A stretch of 64,000 nt of DNA from Rhynchopus euleeides (Eukaryota > Euglenozoa > Diplonemea > Diplonemida > Diplonemidae): the NCBI GenBank assembly GCA_963210315.1, contig OY723303.1, positions 1,550,001-1,614,000 on the forward strand, written 5' to 3'. Below, piece by piece: positions 47,873-58,256 of the stretch. The position numbers were made by a program, and so were the translations under genes. A model generated the notes under the pieces. It searched no databases, had not been told where the DNA came from, and was given only the letters and a program-made list of their open reading frames with translations. Position 1 is the first letter of the stretch; each line of letters begins with the position of its first letter.

Positions 47873-50155
47873 GGGTTATTTACGATAATGCCCTGTTTTT
47901 TTTTGAAAGTTTCGCGATAATGCCACTTTTCAAAAAGTGGCATTTTCGCGAAAAAAAAGTGGCATTATCGCGAAAAAAAAGTGGCATTATCGCGAAGAAA
48001 AAAGTGGCACCCAAAAAAGTGGCATTATCGCGAAAAAAAGTGGCATTATCGCAAATGCCACCTAAACTATCCAGTCCGCACAGGCCCCCCCCCAGCCGTA
48101 GGCCAGGGGGTCCACAGGGCCCCCCCAAGCCAGGGCTCAGGGGGGGCCCAGGGGGCTTTGGCCAGGCCACAGGGGCACAGGCCAAAAAAGTGGTACTGAA
48201 AAAGTGGCATTATCGCGAAAAAAAAGTGGCATTATCGCAAATGCCACCTAAACTATCCAGTACACACAGGCCCCCCCCCCCCAGCCGTAGGCCAGGGGGG
48301 CCCCCCAGACCCCCCCTAAGCAGTGCTCAGGGGGGGCAGGGGGGGTCAGCACACAGGCCCCCCACTCAGGGGGGGCCTTGGCCGGGCGAAAAAGTGGTAC
48401 TGAAAAAGTGGCATTATCGCGAAAAAAAAGTGGCATTATCACAAATGCCACCTAAACGATCCAGTACACACAGCCCCCCCCCCCAGCCGTAGGCCAGGGG
48501 GTCCCCCCAGACCCCCCCTGAGCAGTGCTCAGGTTCAGGCAGGGGGGGTCAGCACACAGGCCCCCCACTCAGGGGGGGCCTTTGGCCGGGCGAAAAAGTG
48601 GTACTGAACCCCTCCCCCAGCTGGGGGCTAAAGGGGGGGTCCTCGGGCTGATCCCGGGGGTTTGCGATAGGCAACCTCGTGCCGGGACCTGTCATAGACT
48701 TATGCTATTCGAGGGACCAGCTACTAGGCTCCGTGGTCAAATTTGTTTGAAAAGGCCTTGACCAAAGGCAAATGAAACTTTCGCCCCCCCAAGGATCGCA
48801 CCACTTCATCTCAGGACTTCCCTCCCACACTCCCACACGTGATTCGCCCCCTCAGAGCCAGACTACTGTTTCAGAACTGTACACCCCTCTCCACACGTCC
48901 ACTGGCTCCCCCGCTGAATGCGACGAACAGTGCGACATGCCAAACCTCCCCTTATAGAGTTTTAACGGCGCCGCGTTGTTGACGGTGGGGTAAACAGAGC
49001 CCAGGCGGGTATTACCTACCGCTTTGTATGCCTTGCTTAGGGTGTCCCCTTTTCACCAGTCAACATGCGTGCATGCCTCCGTCCTAGGCCACCAATGATC
49101 GTGCCTCAAGAAAGTGTACAGTTCCTTCCCAGTAGCCCTTCCGTTCTGCGAGTCCGAATCACGCAGTCCCTCGAATCCATGGTGCTTTCCAGAAAATTCA
49201 GAAACCCACCCACAGTCAAAGTTGAAAGGGGGCCGTGACCAGAGGCTATAAACGTTTAAAAGTCTTTCGCAAGCCGAAGTCGTACGACAGACCACGGGAA
49301 TGTCAGAAAACAGCAGACGGGTTTGACCCCGCTGCTGCTCCTCGACAGACCCGCAACCAGCGCCAGAGCCAACTGCAAGCGTGACATACATACCGTAGCG
49401 TCGAAAAGAGAAGTTATGCACAACGACCCGTGTGGTCGAAGTGGCTAACCCTGTGAGACAGAATTGACGCTGGAAAATCCACCATTTTGTGGGCGTCAAG
49501 ACTGGTGGTGTGGTGGCTGTCCTGTGTCATCTTGCACTCCTGAGAGCGCAATCTACACTGTCTCTGGGGGGACCCCCTGGCCTACGGCTGGGGGGGGGGC
49601 CTGTGTGTACTGGATCGTTTAGGTGGCATTTGTGATAATGCCACTTTTTTTTCGCGATAATGCCACTTTTTCAGTACCACTTTTTCGCCCGGCCAAGGCC
49701 CCCCCTGAGTGGGGGGCCTGTGTGCTGACCCCCCCTGCCCCCCCTGAGCACTGCTTAGGGGGGGTCTGGGGGGCCCCCCTGGCCTACGGCTGGGGGGGGG
49801 GGCCTGTGTGTACTGGATAGTTTAGGTGGCATTTGCGATAATGCCACTTTTTTTTCGCGATAATGCCACTTTTTCAGTACCACTTTTTTGGCCTGTGCCC
49901 CTGTGGCCTGGCCAAAGCCCCCTGGGCCCCCCCTGAGCCCTGGCTTGGGGGGGCCCTGTGGACCCCCTGGCCTACGGCTGGGGGGGGGCCTGTGCGGACT
50001 GGATAGTTTAGGTGGCATTTGCGATAATGCCACTTTTTTGGGTGCCACTTTTTTCTTCGCGATAATGCCACTTTTTTTTCGCGAAAATGCCACTTTTTGA
50101 AAAGTGGCATTATCGCGAAACTTTCAAAAAAACAGGGCATTATCGTAAATAACCC
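47873..50155. mobile_element. Mutator-like foldback element, 2283 bp, about 600-bp inverted arms, 9-bp duplication
   Basis: The ends are inverted (GGGTTATTTACGATAATG on the left and its complement on the right). The arms (47873-48600 and 49555-50155) are made of GTGGCATTATCGCGAAAAAA units and C-rich blocks carrying GCCGTAGGCCAGGGGG. The left arm contains one more internal repeat (48440-48600) than the right. The 9-bp duplication and long arms are typical of Mutator-like elements and foldback derivatives. The middle ~950 bp is unique. Arms are almost identical and the duplication is perfect, so the insertion is recent. There is no transposase that I recognise. Confidence 0.8.
49053..49499 (-). 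CDS. Hypothetical frame inside the foldback element
   Basis: A 148-codon frame (starting TTG; the first ATG lies about 36 codons in) occupies the unique centre on the minus strand. It reads as ordinary mixed composition (VVHNFSFRRYGMYVTLAVGS, CRTTSACERLLNVYSLW) with no recognised domain. It may be captured host sequence, as Mutator-like elements often carry, or chance. Confidence 0.3.
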   Translation of the reverse strand: MTPTKWWIFQRQFCLTGLATSTTRVVVHNFSFRRYGMYVTLAVGSGAGCGSVEEQQRGQTRLLFSDIPVVCRTTSACERLLNVYSLWSRPPFNFDCGWVSEFSGKHHGFEGLRDSDSQNGRATGKELYTFLRHDHWWPRTEACTHVDW

Positions 50156-50164
50156 AACAGAAAA
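50156..50164. repeat. Target site duplication AACAGAAAA, right
   Basis: Partner of 47864-47872. Confidence 0.88.
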
Positions 50165-52080
50165 CTGCGAGGGATGACAGCCCCGCCGTGGCGCCGCAGC
50201 GCCTGACGCGGCCCGAAGTACTGGGGGCCGGGGGGGCAACCAACCGGCCCCCAATATAAGCGCCTCACAGAGGACTGAACCTCGCCTGTGTTGAGCCCTC
50301 TGAAGCGAGCCCGCTGAAGAGGGAAACCCCCACAACAAAGCAAGCAAAACAAAACTAAACAAAACAAAAACTGACAACACAGGTCAGGGGATAAGATAGG
50401 TCTGGTTTTCCGGTTTTCAAAACCAGGGTTTCCCGGTTTCCGGTTTTCTGGAAAAAAAAAAAAAGGCCGATCGGATTTTCGCCGGTTTTTGGGGAACCTT
50501 TGTGACAGTCAACCAGTGGGACCATTAGCCAAAAAAATATGGAAAGTGACCCCATCGTGATCCGCACGGAGCTCAAACAGTCAAAAGAAAGCAGAGAAGC
50601 GGAGAAAAGGAGCCCAGCGGGACCCGGTGGGTGGTGATGTCCTCGTCATGCAGGTCTTCTCTGTTTGAAGTTTCGAGATACTCCGGTAGCTTGATCATTC
50701 CGACCGCACCGTACTCCTTCTGGGCGGCTTGCCGAGCGCATGCACTCAATCTCGTTGCGGTGCACACTGCCAAGGACCACCCTGTCATCCACGCAAGCTA
50801 CGACCTTGTCTCGAGCACGTTTGCCTTGCTGGGGATGACACATGCAAACTCCGATGTTTTCGGGAGTGCATGTCCGCTTTGGAGAGGATCGACGGATTCG
50901 GGTTCTGGCGGGACCGCGATTTGTGCAGTGTTGGAGACACCCGCTGGTGTTCGCATGAGCGCACGTTGTGCGCATCGTCTGACTGACTGCCTCAAGGGGG
51001 TGGTCATGCAACAAGCTCGACCATGAAGGTAGTTGCCCTTCGTGAGGCGTACCAGCAGAGCAGCACCCTCAGGGGGGTTTGTCCTGATGCGGGAGGTGAT
51101 GCGAAGCCGCGCTCCGTCAGTACGTGGACGCATTGAAAGCTCAGTTCCGTCCCTTCGGGGAGCTGCGTGGAGCAACACGCCACTGCTGTTCGGCAGAGCC
51201 TGGTCCAGCCGTGTTGGGTGTGATTCTGAGAGGGTTTGCGCGGGTCGCGCGCGCCGAAGGCGCGCGCGAAAAATTTCAAAACCAGAAAAACCGGAAAACG
51301 GCGCCAGAAAAAAAGTCTATCTTATACCCTGACACAGGTCGCACTAAAAAAAAAAAAACCTCACCACACCACCCCACCCCCCCCGCTTTGTCTTGAAAAT
51401 CACTGTGCAATATATTTTGTAAGACGAGGGGGGTAGTGGGGGTGGTGGGGGGGTGGGGGCAAGAAGGCCGACGGGGAGCCTTCGCCCAGAAGTGATGTGT
51501 GGCTGGTCGCGAGGGCCCCCAAAGAACATCTGTGTTGGGCCAATGCTGGCCTCTCTCTCGCGCTCTTGTTTTCTCATAAATATGATAATATTCACCTAGA
51601 CATGTGTGCCGCGATAAAACGTGTTGTGTGCTGAGTTTTTGTGTGCGAAGAGGAAGAAGACGAATCCGAAAAACTGTGGGGGGAGAACACCTTCTGGCCA
51701 TAACCCGCATCGTGTCGGGCAGACAGCGCCTATCCAGGCATCTGCCCCGTTGTCACCGCAGTAAAGCCAAAGGAATATCCCCCCCCCATCTCTGCCGAAA
51801 AAATAAGCCTCATCACAAGCTGGAAACATTGAACGGCGGGGTGCGGGAGGGAGGCGGGCCGTGGTTTTGTGGTATACCCCCTGCGCCTCTCTCTCGCCCC
51901 CCGTCCCGCCCCACCCCTCCCTCCCGGTTGGGTGCGAACAGCCCTACAGCCTACAGCCCTATATGCAAACAAAGGAGGCTGGGGTCTGATTTTGAACGCA
52001 CGGATGTTTTTTTGTGTCCGAAACAAAATAACCCATGAAGAGGGAAACCATATATGAAGGCAATTTTTTTTTAAAACCCT
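50165..52080. other. Gene-poor interval inside the large inverted repeat
   Basis: There is no recognisable gene. A frame on the minus strand around 50573-50788 (QKEYGAVGMIKLPEYLETSN) and one on + at 50631-51026 look like ordinary composition but have no domain. A CGCGCGCGCC-GAA-GGCGCGCGCG hairpin is at 51247-51269. Poly-A and C/G-rich simple sequence occupies 51340-51470. Confidence 0.4.
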
Positions 52081-52082
52081 GT

Positions 52083-55000
52083 GGGGGTCTTCGCTCCGGG
52101 TCAATTTGGGTCAACTTGGGTCAATTTGGGTCACCCTGGGGGTTTTCACCTTAGGAAAATGGGGGGCTTCGCTCCGGGTCAATCTGGGTCAGCTTGGGTC
52201 AGTGACCCGGAGCGAAGCCCCCCCCCTTAGGTGACCAAAAATAGGTGAAAATTTTTGCTTATTTTCCCTTGTGTCAAACTTGGAGTCTGACCCAAAAATC
52301 GGAATCTGTGACCCATGGTTTATATGGGCAAACCTGAAAATTTCCGACTTTTTCCCCAATTTTTCCCACTTCCTGGCCATACCTTTCCCGACCCAAAATC
52401 AAACAAATGCAGCGGAAAATGGCCAAAAATAGGCCAAAAAACCCCAAATTTTTTCCTATGGGAACGAACATGGGGGTCTTCGCTCCGGGTCAATTTGGGT
52501 CAACTTGGGTCAATTTGGGTCACCCTGGGGGTTTTCACCTTAGGAAAATGGGGGGCTTCGCTCCGGGTCAATCTGGGTCAGCTTGGGTCAGTGACCCGGA
52601 GCGAAGCCCCCCCCCTTAGGTGACCAAAAATAGGTGAAAATTTTTGCTTATTTTCCCTTGTGTCAAACTTGGAGTCTGACCCAAAAATCGGAATCTGTGA
52701 CCCATGGTTTATATGGGCAAACCTGAAAATTTCCGACTTTTTCCCCAATTTTTCCCACTTCCTGGCCATACCTTTCCCGACCCAAAATCAAACAAATGCA
52801 GCGGAAAATGGCCAAAAATAGGCCAAAAAACCCCAAATTTTTTCCTATGGGAACGAACATGGGGGTCTTCGCTCCGGGTCAATTTGGGTCAACTTGGGTC
52901 AATTTGGGTCACCCTGGGGGTTTTCACCTTAGGAAAATGGGGGGCTTCGCTCCGGGTCAATCTGGGTCAGCTTGGGTCAGTGACCCGGAGCGAAGCCCCC
53001 CCCCTTAGGTGACCAAAAATAGGTGAAAATTTTTGCTTATTTTCCCTTGTGTCAAACTTGGAGTCTGACCCAAAAATCGGAATCTGTGACCCATGGTTTA
53101 TATGGGCAAACCTGAAAATTTCCGACTTTTTCCCCAATTTTTCCCACTTCCTGGCCATACCTTTCCCGACCCAAAATCAAACAAATGCAGCGGAAAATGG
53201 CCAAAAATAGGCCAAAAAACCCCAAATTTTTTCCTATGGGAACGAACATGGGGGTCTTCGCTCCGGGTCAATTTGGGTCAACTTGGGTCAATTTGGGTCA
53301 CCCTGGGGGTTTTCACCTTAGGAAAATGGGGGGCTTCGCTCCGGGTCAATCTGGGTCAGCTTGGGTCAGTGACCCGGAGCGAAGCCCCCCCCCTTAGGTG
53401 ACCAAAAATAGGTGAAAATTTTTGCCTATTTTCCCTTGTGTCAAACTTGGAGTCTGACCCAAAAATCGGAATCTGTGACCCATGGTTTATATGGGCAAAC
53501 CTGAAAATTTCCGACTTTTTCCCCAATTTTTCCCACTTCCTGGCCATACCTTTCCCGACCCAAAATCAAACAAATGCAGCGGAAAATGGCCAAAAATAGG
53601 CCAAAAAACCCCAAATTTTTTCCTATGGGAACGAACATGGGGGTCTTCGCTCCGGGTCAATTTGGGTCAACTTGGGTCAATTTGGGTCACCCTGGGGGTT
53701 TTCACCTTAGGAAAATGGGGGGCTTCGCTCCGGGTCAATCTGGGTCAGCTTGGGTCAGTGACCCGGAGCGAAGCCCCCCCCCTTAGGTGACCAAAAATAG
53801 GTGAAAATTTTTGCCTATTTTCCCTTGTGTCAAACTTGGAGTCTGACCCAAAAATCGGAATCTGTGACCCATGGTTTATATGGGCAAACCTGAAAATTTC
53901 CGACTTTTTCCCCAATTTTTCCCACTTCCTGGCCATACCTTTCCCGACCCAAAATCAAACAAATGCAGCGGAAAATGGCCAAAAATAGGCCAAAAAACCC
54001 CAAATTTTTTCCTATGGGAACGAACATGGGGGTCTTCGCTCCGGGTCAATTTGGGTCAACTTGGGTCAATTTGGGTCACCCTGGGGGTTTTCACCTTAGG
54101 AAAATGGGGGGCTTCGCTCCGGGTCAATCTGGGTCAGCTTGGGTCAGTGACCCGGAGCGAAGCCCCCCCTTAGGTGACCAAAAATAGGTGAAAATTTTTG
54201 CCTATTTTCCCTTGTGTCAAACTTGGAGTCTGACCCAAAAATCGGAATCTGTGACCCATGGTTTATATGGGCAAACCTGAAAATTTCCGACTTTTTCCCC
54301 AATTTTTCCCACTTCCTGGCCATACCTTTCCCGACCCAAAATCAAACAAATGCAGCGGAAAATGGCCAAAAATAGGCCAAAAAACCCCAAATTTTTTCCT
54401 ATGGGAACGAACATGGGGGTCTTCGCTCCGGGTCAATTTGGGTCAACTTGGGTCAATTTGGGTCACCCTGGGGGTTTTCACCTTAGGAAAATGGGGGGCT
54501 TCGCTCCGGGTCAATCTGGGTCAGCTTGGGTCAGTGACCCGGAGCGAAGCCCCCCCTTAGGTGACCAAAAATAGGTGAAAATTTTTGCCTATTTTCCCTT
54601 GTGTCAAACTTGGAGTCTGACCCAAAAATCGGAATCTGTGACCCATGGTTTATATGGGCAAACCTGAAAATTTCCGACTTTTTCCCCAATTTTTCCCACT
54701 TCCTGGCCATACCTTTCCCGACCCAAAATCAAACAAATGCAGCGGAAAATGGCCAAAAATAGGCCAAAAAACCCCAAATTTTTTCCTATGGGAACGAACA
54801 TGGGGGTCTTCGCTCCGGGTCAATTTGGGTCAACTTGGGTCAATTTGGGTCACCCTGGGGGTTTTCACCTTAGGAAAATGGGGGGCTTCGCTCCGGGTCA
54901 ATCTGGGTCAGCTTGGGTCAGTGACCCGGAGCGAAGCCCCCCCTTAGGTGACCAAAAATAGGTGAAAATTTTTGCCTATTTTCCCTTGTGTCAAACTTGG

Positions 55001-55171
55001 AGTCTGACCCAAAAATCGGAATCTGTGACCCATGGTTTATATGGGCAAACCTGAAAATTTCCGACTTTTTCCCCAATTTTTCCCACTTCCTGGCCATACC
55101 TTTCCCGACCCAAAATCAAACAAATGCAGCGGAAAATGGCCAAAAATAGGCCAAAAAACCCCAAATTTTTT
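52083..55171 (+). repeat. 387/389-bp satellite, eight tandem units
   Basis: Units start (GGGGGTCTTCGCTCCGGGTC) at 52083, 52472, 52861, 53250, 53639, 54028, 54415 and 54802; the last is cut short at about 55171. Units are almost identical. Each contains TTGGGTCAA repeats and a hairpin GGGGGGCTTCGCTCCGGGTC against GACCCGGAGCGAAGCCCCCC. Two sets of fixed differences run along the array: TTTGCTTATT in units 1-3 versus TTTGCCTATT in 4-8, and nine C in units 1-5 versus seven in 6-8 (which accounts for 389 versus 387). The repeated ~100-codon frames are by-products because the period is not a multiple of three. Confidence 0.97.
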
Positions 55172-55328
55172 TCCGGGGGGCTTCGCCCCCCGGACCCCCC
55201 TTGCGTGGGGGGCTTCGCCCCCCACGCCACACGCACCTCCCGGCCGGGGGCCGGTTCGGTCGTCGTCGGCTGCGCTCAAAGGGCGTGCGGTAGCCGACGC
55301 CCTTTTGTGCTCGCCTCCTCCTCCCACA
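55172..55328 (-). repeat. GC-hairpin module (inner end of the right arm)
   Basis: Reverse-oriented counterpart of 47055-47245, starting with CCGGGGGGCTTCGCCCCCCG, then GTGGGGGGCTTCGCCCCCCA, GCCGACGCCCTTTTGTGCTC and CGCCTCCTCCTCCCACAC. It directly joins the truncated last satellite unit. Confidence 0.8.
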
Positions 55329-56330
55329 CTTCAGTATGACGTTTAGGTGCGTCGGTGTTCCTGCTTTGTTCTTCTGTTGACTGGGACGGGCCAGTCCTCG
55401 TGGGTTGCCGACCGGTGTGTCCTCCCCTGGGATCCCCTCCTCCCCCCACCACTTGCATCTGGTTCAGCTTCAGTGAGAGCTGAGCGGGAGCCATACTTGC
55501 TCTCGGTGACCAATTGTCCGCAGTCCTACATCATGACGAGTTTGGTAATGCCCACTCGCAGACATCCCCCGTCCCAGGTGTTCTGCCGTGGGGCAGCTCA
55601 CCATCTGCTGTGGTCACACACCAGCGAGCAGGCCCTGTCAACGAAATCGATGTGACTGCTCTTGCCGCAGGGCAACGGAGGTGGGCCTGCATTGCATCCT
55701 GTTGCCGCTCAGTTCTGTTCCCACTGGAGATTCTTGTTGCGCCGCAGATCGAACAGTCTTTCGTGTCGTCGGCGCCGATCTTGTATAAAACGTAGGCAGT
55801 AGGCTGCTGTGGGTGACCTGCAGGTTACCCGTCCCTTTCGTGCAGGCAGCGCCAGAGGTGCGATGTTTTTATGGGAACACGGCAGCTGCCCCGCACTCCA
55901 TTCTGCTCTCTTGTCTGCTGTTTATGTTGAACAAGGTCTGGCTGCCAGTGATCTCGCTGGGGGTCGGGCAAACCAAAAAAGAGGTAGGGCACAGGGTGGG
56001 CCGAGCTCGCGAGAAAAAAGGTGCAGCCCAACCCCGCCCCGACTTCCCGTGGTATGATGCAAACAGGATCGAATACACGACCACAGAACATTTTCCCCCA
56101 ATTCGAGAGGCACCGGATGTTGCTGCCTTTGGTCGTCGCCTGCTGGATCAAAAATCAGGAATCCAGGGGATCTTGGATTGCCTTTGAGTACTTGCAAAAC
56201 TGCAATCCCGAGAAACTTTGCCAGCTAGTGTTCAGGAACGGCAGCAAATCTCATGGCTTGCATCGCTTTGTGGATGGTGTGCGATGATCAATCCCATACA
56301 CGCAAGGACTTGGTCGCGAGACAGCCTACA
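55329..56330. other. Right-arm interior, no gene recognised
   Basis: Mixed-composition DNA with only short frames. Patches match in reverse the region 46300-47040 (for example TGTTCTGTGGTCGTG against CACATTGGTGGTCGTGG). It may be an old decayed sequence shared by the two arms. Confidence 0.4.
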
Positions 56331-56387
56331 GGGGGTCTGGGGGGCGGAGCCCCCCAGCCGCCGGAGCCCACGGTAGTGAACATCCTG
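56331..56387 (+). repeat. 57-nt GC hairpin repeat, copy 6
   Basis: Same unit as at 801 with GCCGGAGCCC in place of GCCGGAGGCC. It is absent from the corresponding place in the left arm of the large inverted repeat (46380-46430 region), so it appears to have entered only this arm. Confidence 0.85.
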
Positions 56388-56759
56388 AAAGTCTTCGAAG
56401 GCGAGTCCCCACACCGGTTGGTGCTGTTGCACATTCCAGGCGGAGATGGTCCTTCGCTTGGGACATGATGAGGGGCGCTTCGATGAACACCATCAAGCCC
56501 CCAGCATGCCGTTGGGTTTTCATACGCTGCGGCGCATGAAAACTCGGCCACAAGGCCGAACCCAAAAGCCCCAAAATCTGACCCGGGAGGTAGGGCCGAG
56601 GGTAGGGCCATGCCACCCCTGGCGGCCCACCCTCCCAAAGAATTACAGAAAAAGGGAGGTGGGGCCGCGGCCCCCTGCCAGCCCTGGCACGGGATCACTG
56701 CTGGCGGGTAGTTCAGGCTCGTGGCCCTCCTCGTTCCGATAGCCCCTCGGACATCCAAA

Positions 56760-56990
56760 TGATTCACGTGCAGCAGCCCATGCGCAGAGAACGGTGTGCC
56801 GTCTTGTACAGCAACTGTTGGACAACTGTTGAAATCGTTTTTCACCAAAAAAAATCTCTCTGCGGGCCAAGTCGAAGATTTTTCTGGGGACTTTTGGTGT
56901 CCCCAATTTTTCAATTTTCGAAAAATAAGCTCACTTTGCTAAACTGGACCCAACTCCCCACACTCTTTTTTTCCGACTTTTTCACGGGTT
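56760..56990 (-). repeat. Paralogous unfilled target of the 39402-45880 element
   Basis: Read on the minus strand, the DNA runs AATTGGGGACACC then AAAAGTCCCC without interruption, with a single GGACA (56898-56902). Flanking sequence matches both sides of the insertion at 39334-39401 and 45881-46020. This defines the exact boundaries and the 5-bp duplication of that element. Confidence 0.88.
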
Positions 56991-58176
56991 TTTTCCGGTT
57001 TTTTTTGGTTTTTTTTGGCGGATGGAGCGAAGACCCCCTGTGCCTGGAATTTTGTCCAAAAAATATCACGTTTTCGCACAAGGCATAAAATGGTCAAAAA
57101 ACCCGAAAATCGGGTTTGTAGGGTATAGGCCCCCTGTCTGAAAATGCAAAATATGGCCCCGCAGGTGCCCCCAGAGTGATTTAAAATCGGAAAATCGACA
57201 TTTTCCACCTACGGGAAATCCCCCAAAATAGGGGGTCCCCAGTCACGAACCCCAAAAAAATGTCCCGCGCGCCTCTAAGGCACTCTGGATTTTTATTATG
57301 TCATCCAGATGTCACATCTGGGTCCAGGAACACCGGTTTTTGGCCTCAGGAAGTCGAAAAATATGTGTGGAAATTTTTATTCCTGACCAGGATCCCCTAA
57401 AAGCCCGATTTCCCCTGTTTACACATGGGGGATTTCGTGCAACGCCCGCTCGTGTGCTGAGTGTGTTATCCGCGACGTGGATGCGGTCGCCCTCTTCCTC
57501 CCAGAAGCCACTGATCTTCCTCATCCAACTTCACCTCTGGATGTACGCGGCACGTGCTTGGGTTGTCCTGTCGCAGTGCAGCAGAAGTCCCCTGTGCACT
57601 GCTGCCCAAGCCATTTCGGCTGCACGGAATACGCCACGCAGAGTAACGTGGTATCGCGTGACCAGCTCGTGAGGCTTGTGCCCCGAATCGAATCGATAGG
57701 CTGCGAGCTGCATTGCCTCGGCCAGTTGATGTCCTTGTGTGTGCATTTTTGTGCACAACAGTCCCTTGGGTATCTGCAGCGCAGGTGCCTGCACTGGACC
57801 AGAGGACTTCTGATTTGCCTCTGGCGCTTGTGATCGGAACGGATGCGGCGACATGCCACGGTGCCCATGGATAGCCATGCCGGCACGAAAGTACGTTCAC
57901 GACGGTTGATTACCATTGCTGCACTCTGTCAGAACCCGAAGGGTCGCAGCTCACCTGAACGCCCACCAGGCCCCCCAACAGGGGGTGAAACCAAAGGGTC
58001 CCCCCTGGGGTTTTTTAACCCAATATTTTCGAATTCGACATGTCCCCGGGATTTCCACTATGTCGCAGATTTCGACCATTGGGTCAAGAAAACCTAAAAA
58101 TCTAGGGGGGAGGTGCTCAGGCCTCTGGCTAATTCTGGGGCCGGACTTAACGTTGGGCCGGAGGGGGGGGGGGGGG
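56991..58176. other. Interval between the large inverted repeat and the telomere-like array
   Basis: AT-rich low-complexity up to 57250, then mixed sequence. One minus-strand frame (listed separately) is the only coding candidate. A poly-G run ends at 58176 where the CCCTA array starts. Confidence 0.45.
57531..57878 (-). CDS. Hypothetical 115-residue frame
   Basis: ATG at 57878 to TGA at 57531. It contains a helix-like stretch (HQLAEAMQLAAYRFDSGHKP, HELVTRYHVTLRGVFRAAEM, AWAAVHRGLLLHC) of ordinary composition, but no domain, no obvious start context and no homologue in the window. It may be a fragment of an older element or chance. Confidence 0.2.
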   Translation of the reverse strand: MAIHGHRGMSPHPFRSQAPEANQKSSGPVQAPALQIPKGLLCTKMHTQGHQLAEAMQLAAYRFDSGHKPHELVTRYHVTLRGVFRAAEMAWAAVHRGLLLHCDRTTQARAAYIQR

Positions 58177-58256
58177 CCTACCCTACCCTACCCTACCCTA
58201 CCCTACCCTACCCTACCCTACCCTACCCTACCCTACCCTACCCTACCCTACCCTAC
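58177..58256 (+). repeat. (CCCTA)16 array, telomere-type unit TAGGG
   Basis: Sixteen exact 5-bp units. TAGGG is the telomere unit known for Giardia; here it is interstitial, preceded by poly-G and followed by the degenerate array at 58257. Confidence 0.95.

Larger units (their letters stand above)
39334..56969. repeat. Large old inverted repeat (about 1.4-1.5-kb diverged arms)
   Basis: The left arm is 39334-39401 continued at 45881-47245, split by the insertion at 39402-45880. The right arm is about 55172-56969 in reverse. Matching blocks in order are AAAGAGTGTGGGGAGTTGGG with TTTCGAAAATTGAAAAATTG; GGACACCAAAAGTCCCC and TCTTCGACTTGG; AACGAGGAGGGCCAC with CCTGAAC; AGGACCAT and GTGTGGGG; and, innermost, GGCGAGCACAAAAGGGCGTC plus the CCGGGGGG hairpin. 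Outer and inner ends are the best preserved and the middle is patchy. It is either one long foldback element or two opposed copies of one repeat. No gene was recognised in the arms (46020-47040, 55330-56640). Confidence 0.6.

Noticed and set aside
48600-49560. Possible ribosomal RNA in the core of the foldback element
   Set aside because: Some stretches looked rRNA-like at first, but none of the universal small- or large-subunit signature sequences is present on either strand.
52315-55346. Eight copies of a ~102-codon frame (MVYMGKPENFRLFPQ...)
   Set aside because: They arise from the 387/389-bp satellite. The period is not a multiple of three and each frame ends at the same repeat position, so no protein is implied.
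58177-58256. True chromosome end at the CCCTA array
   Set aside because: Sequence continues for more than 58 kb on the left, including host genes, so the array is interstitial in this assembly.
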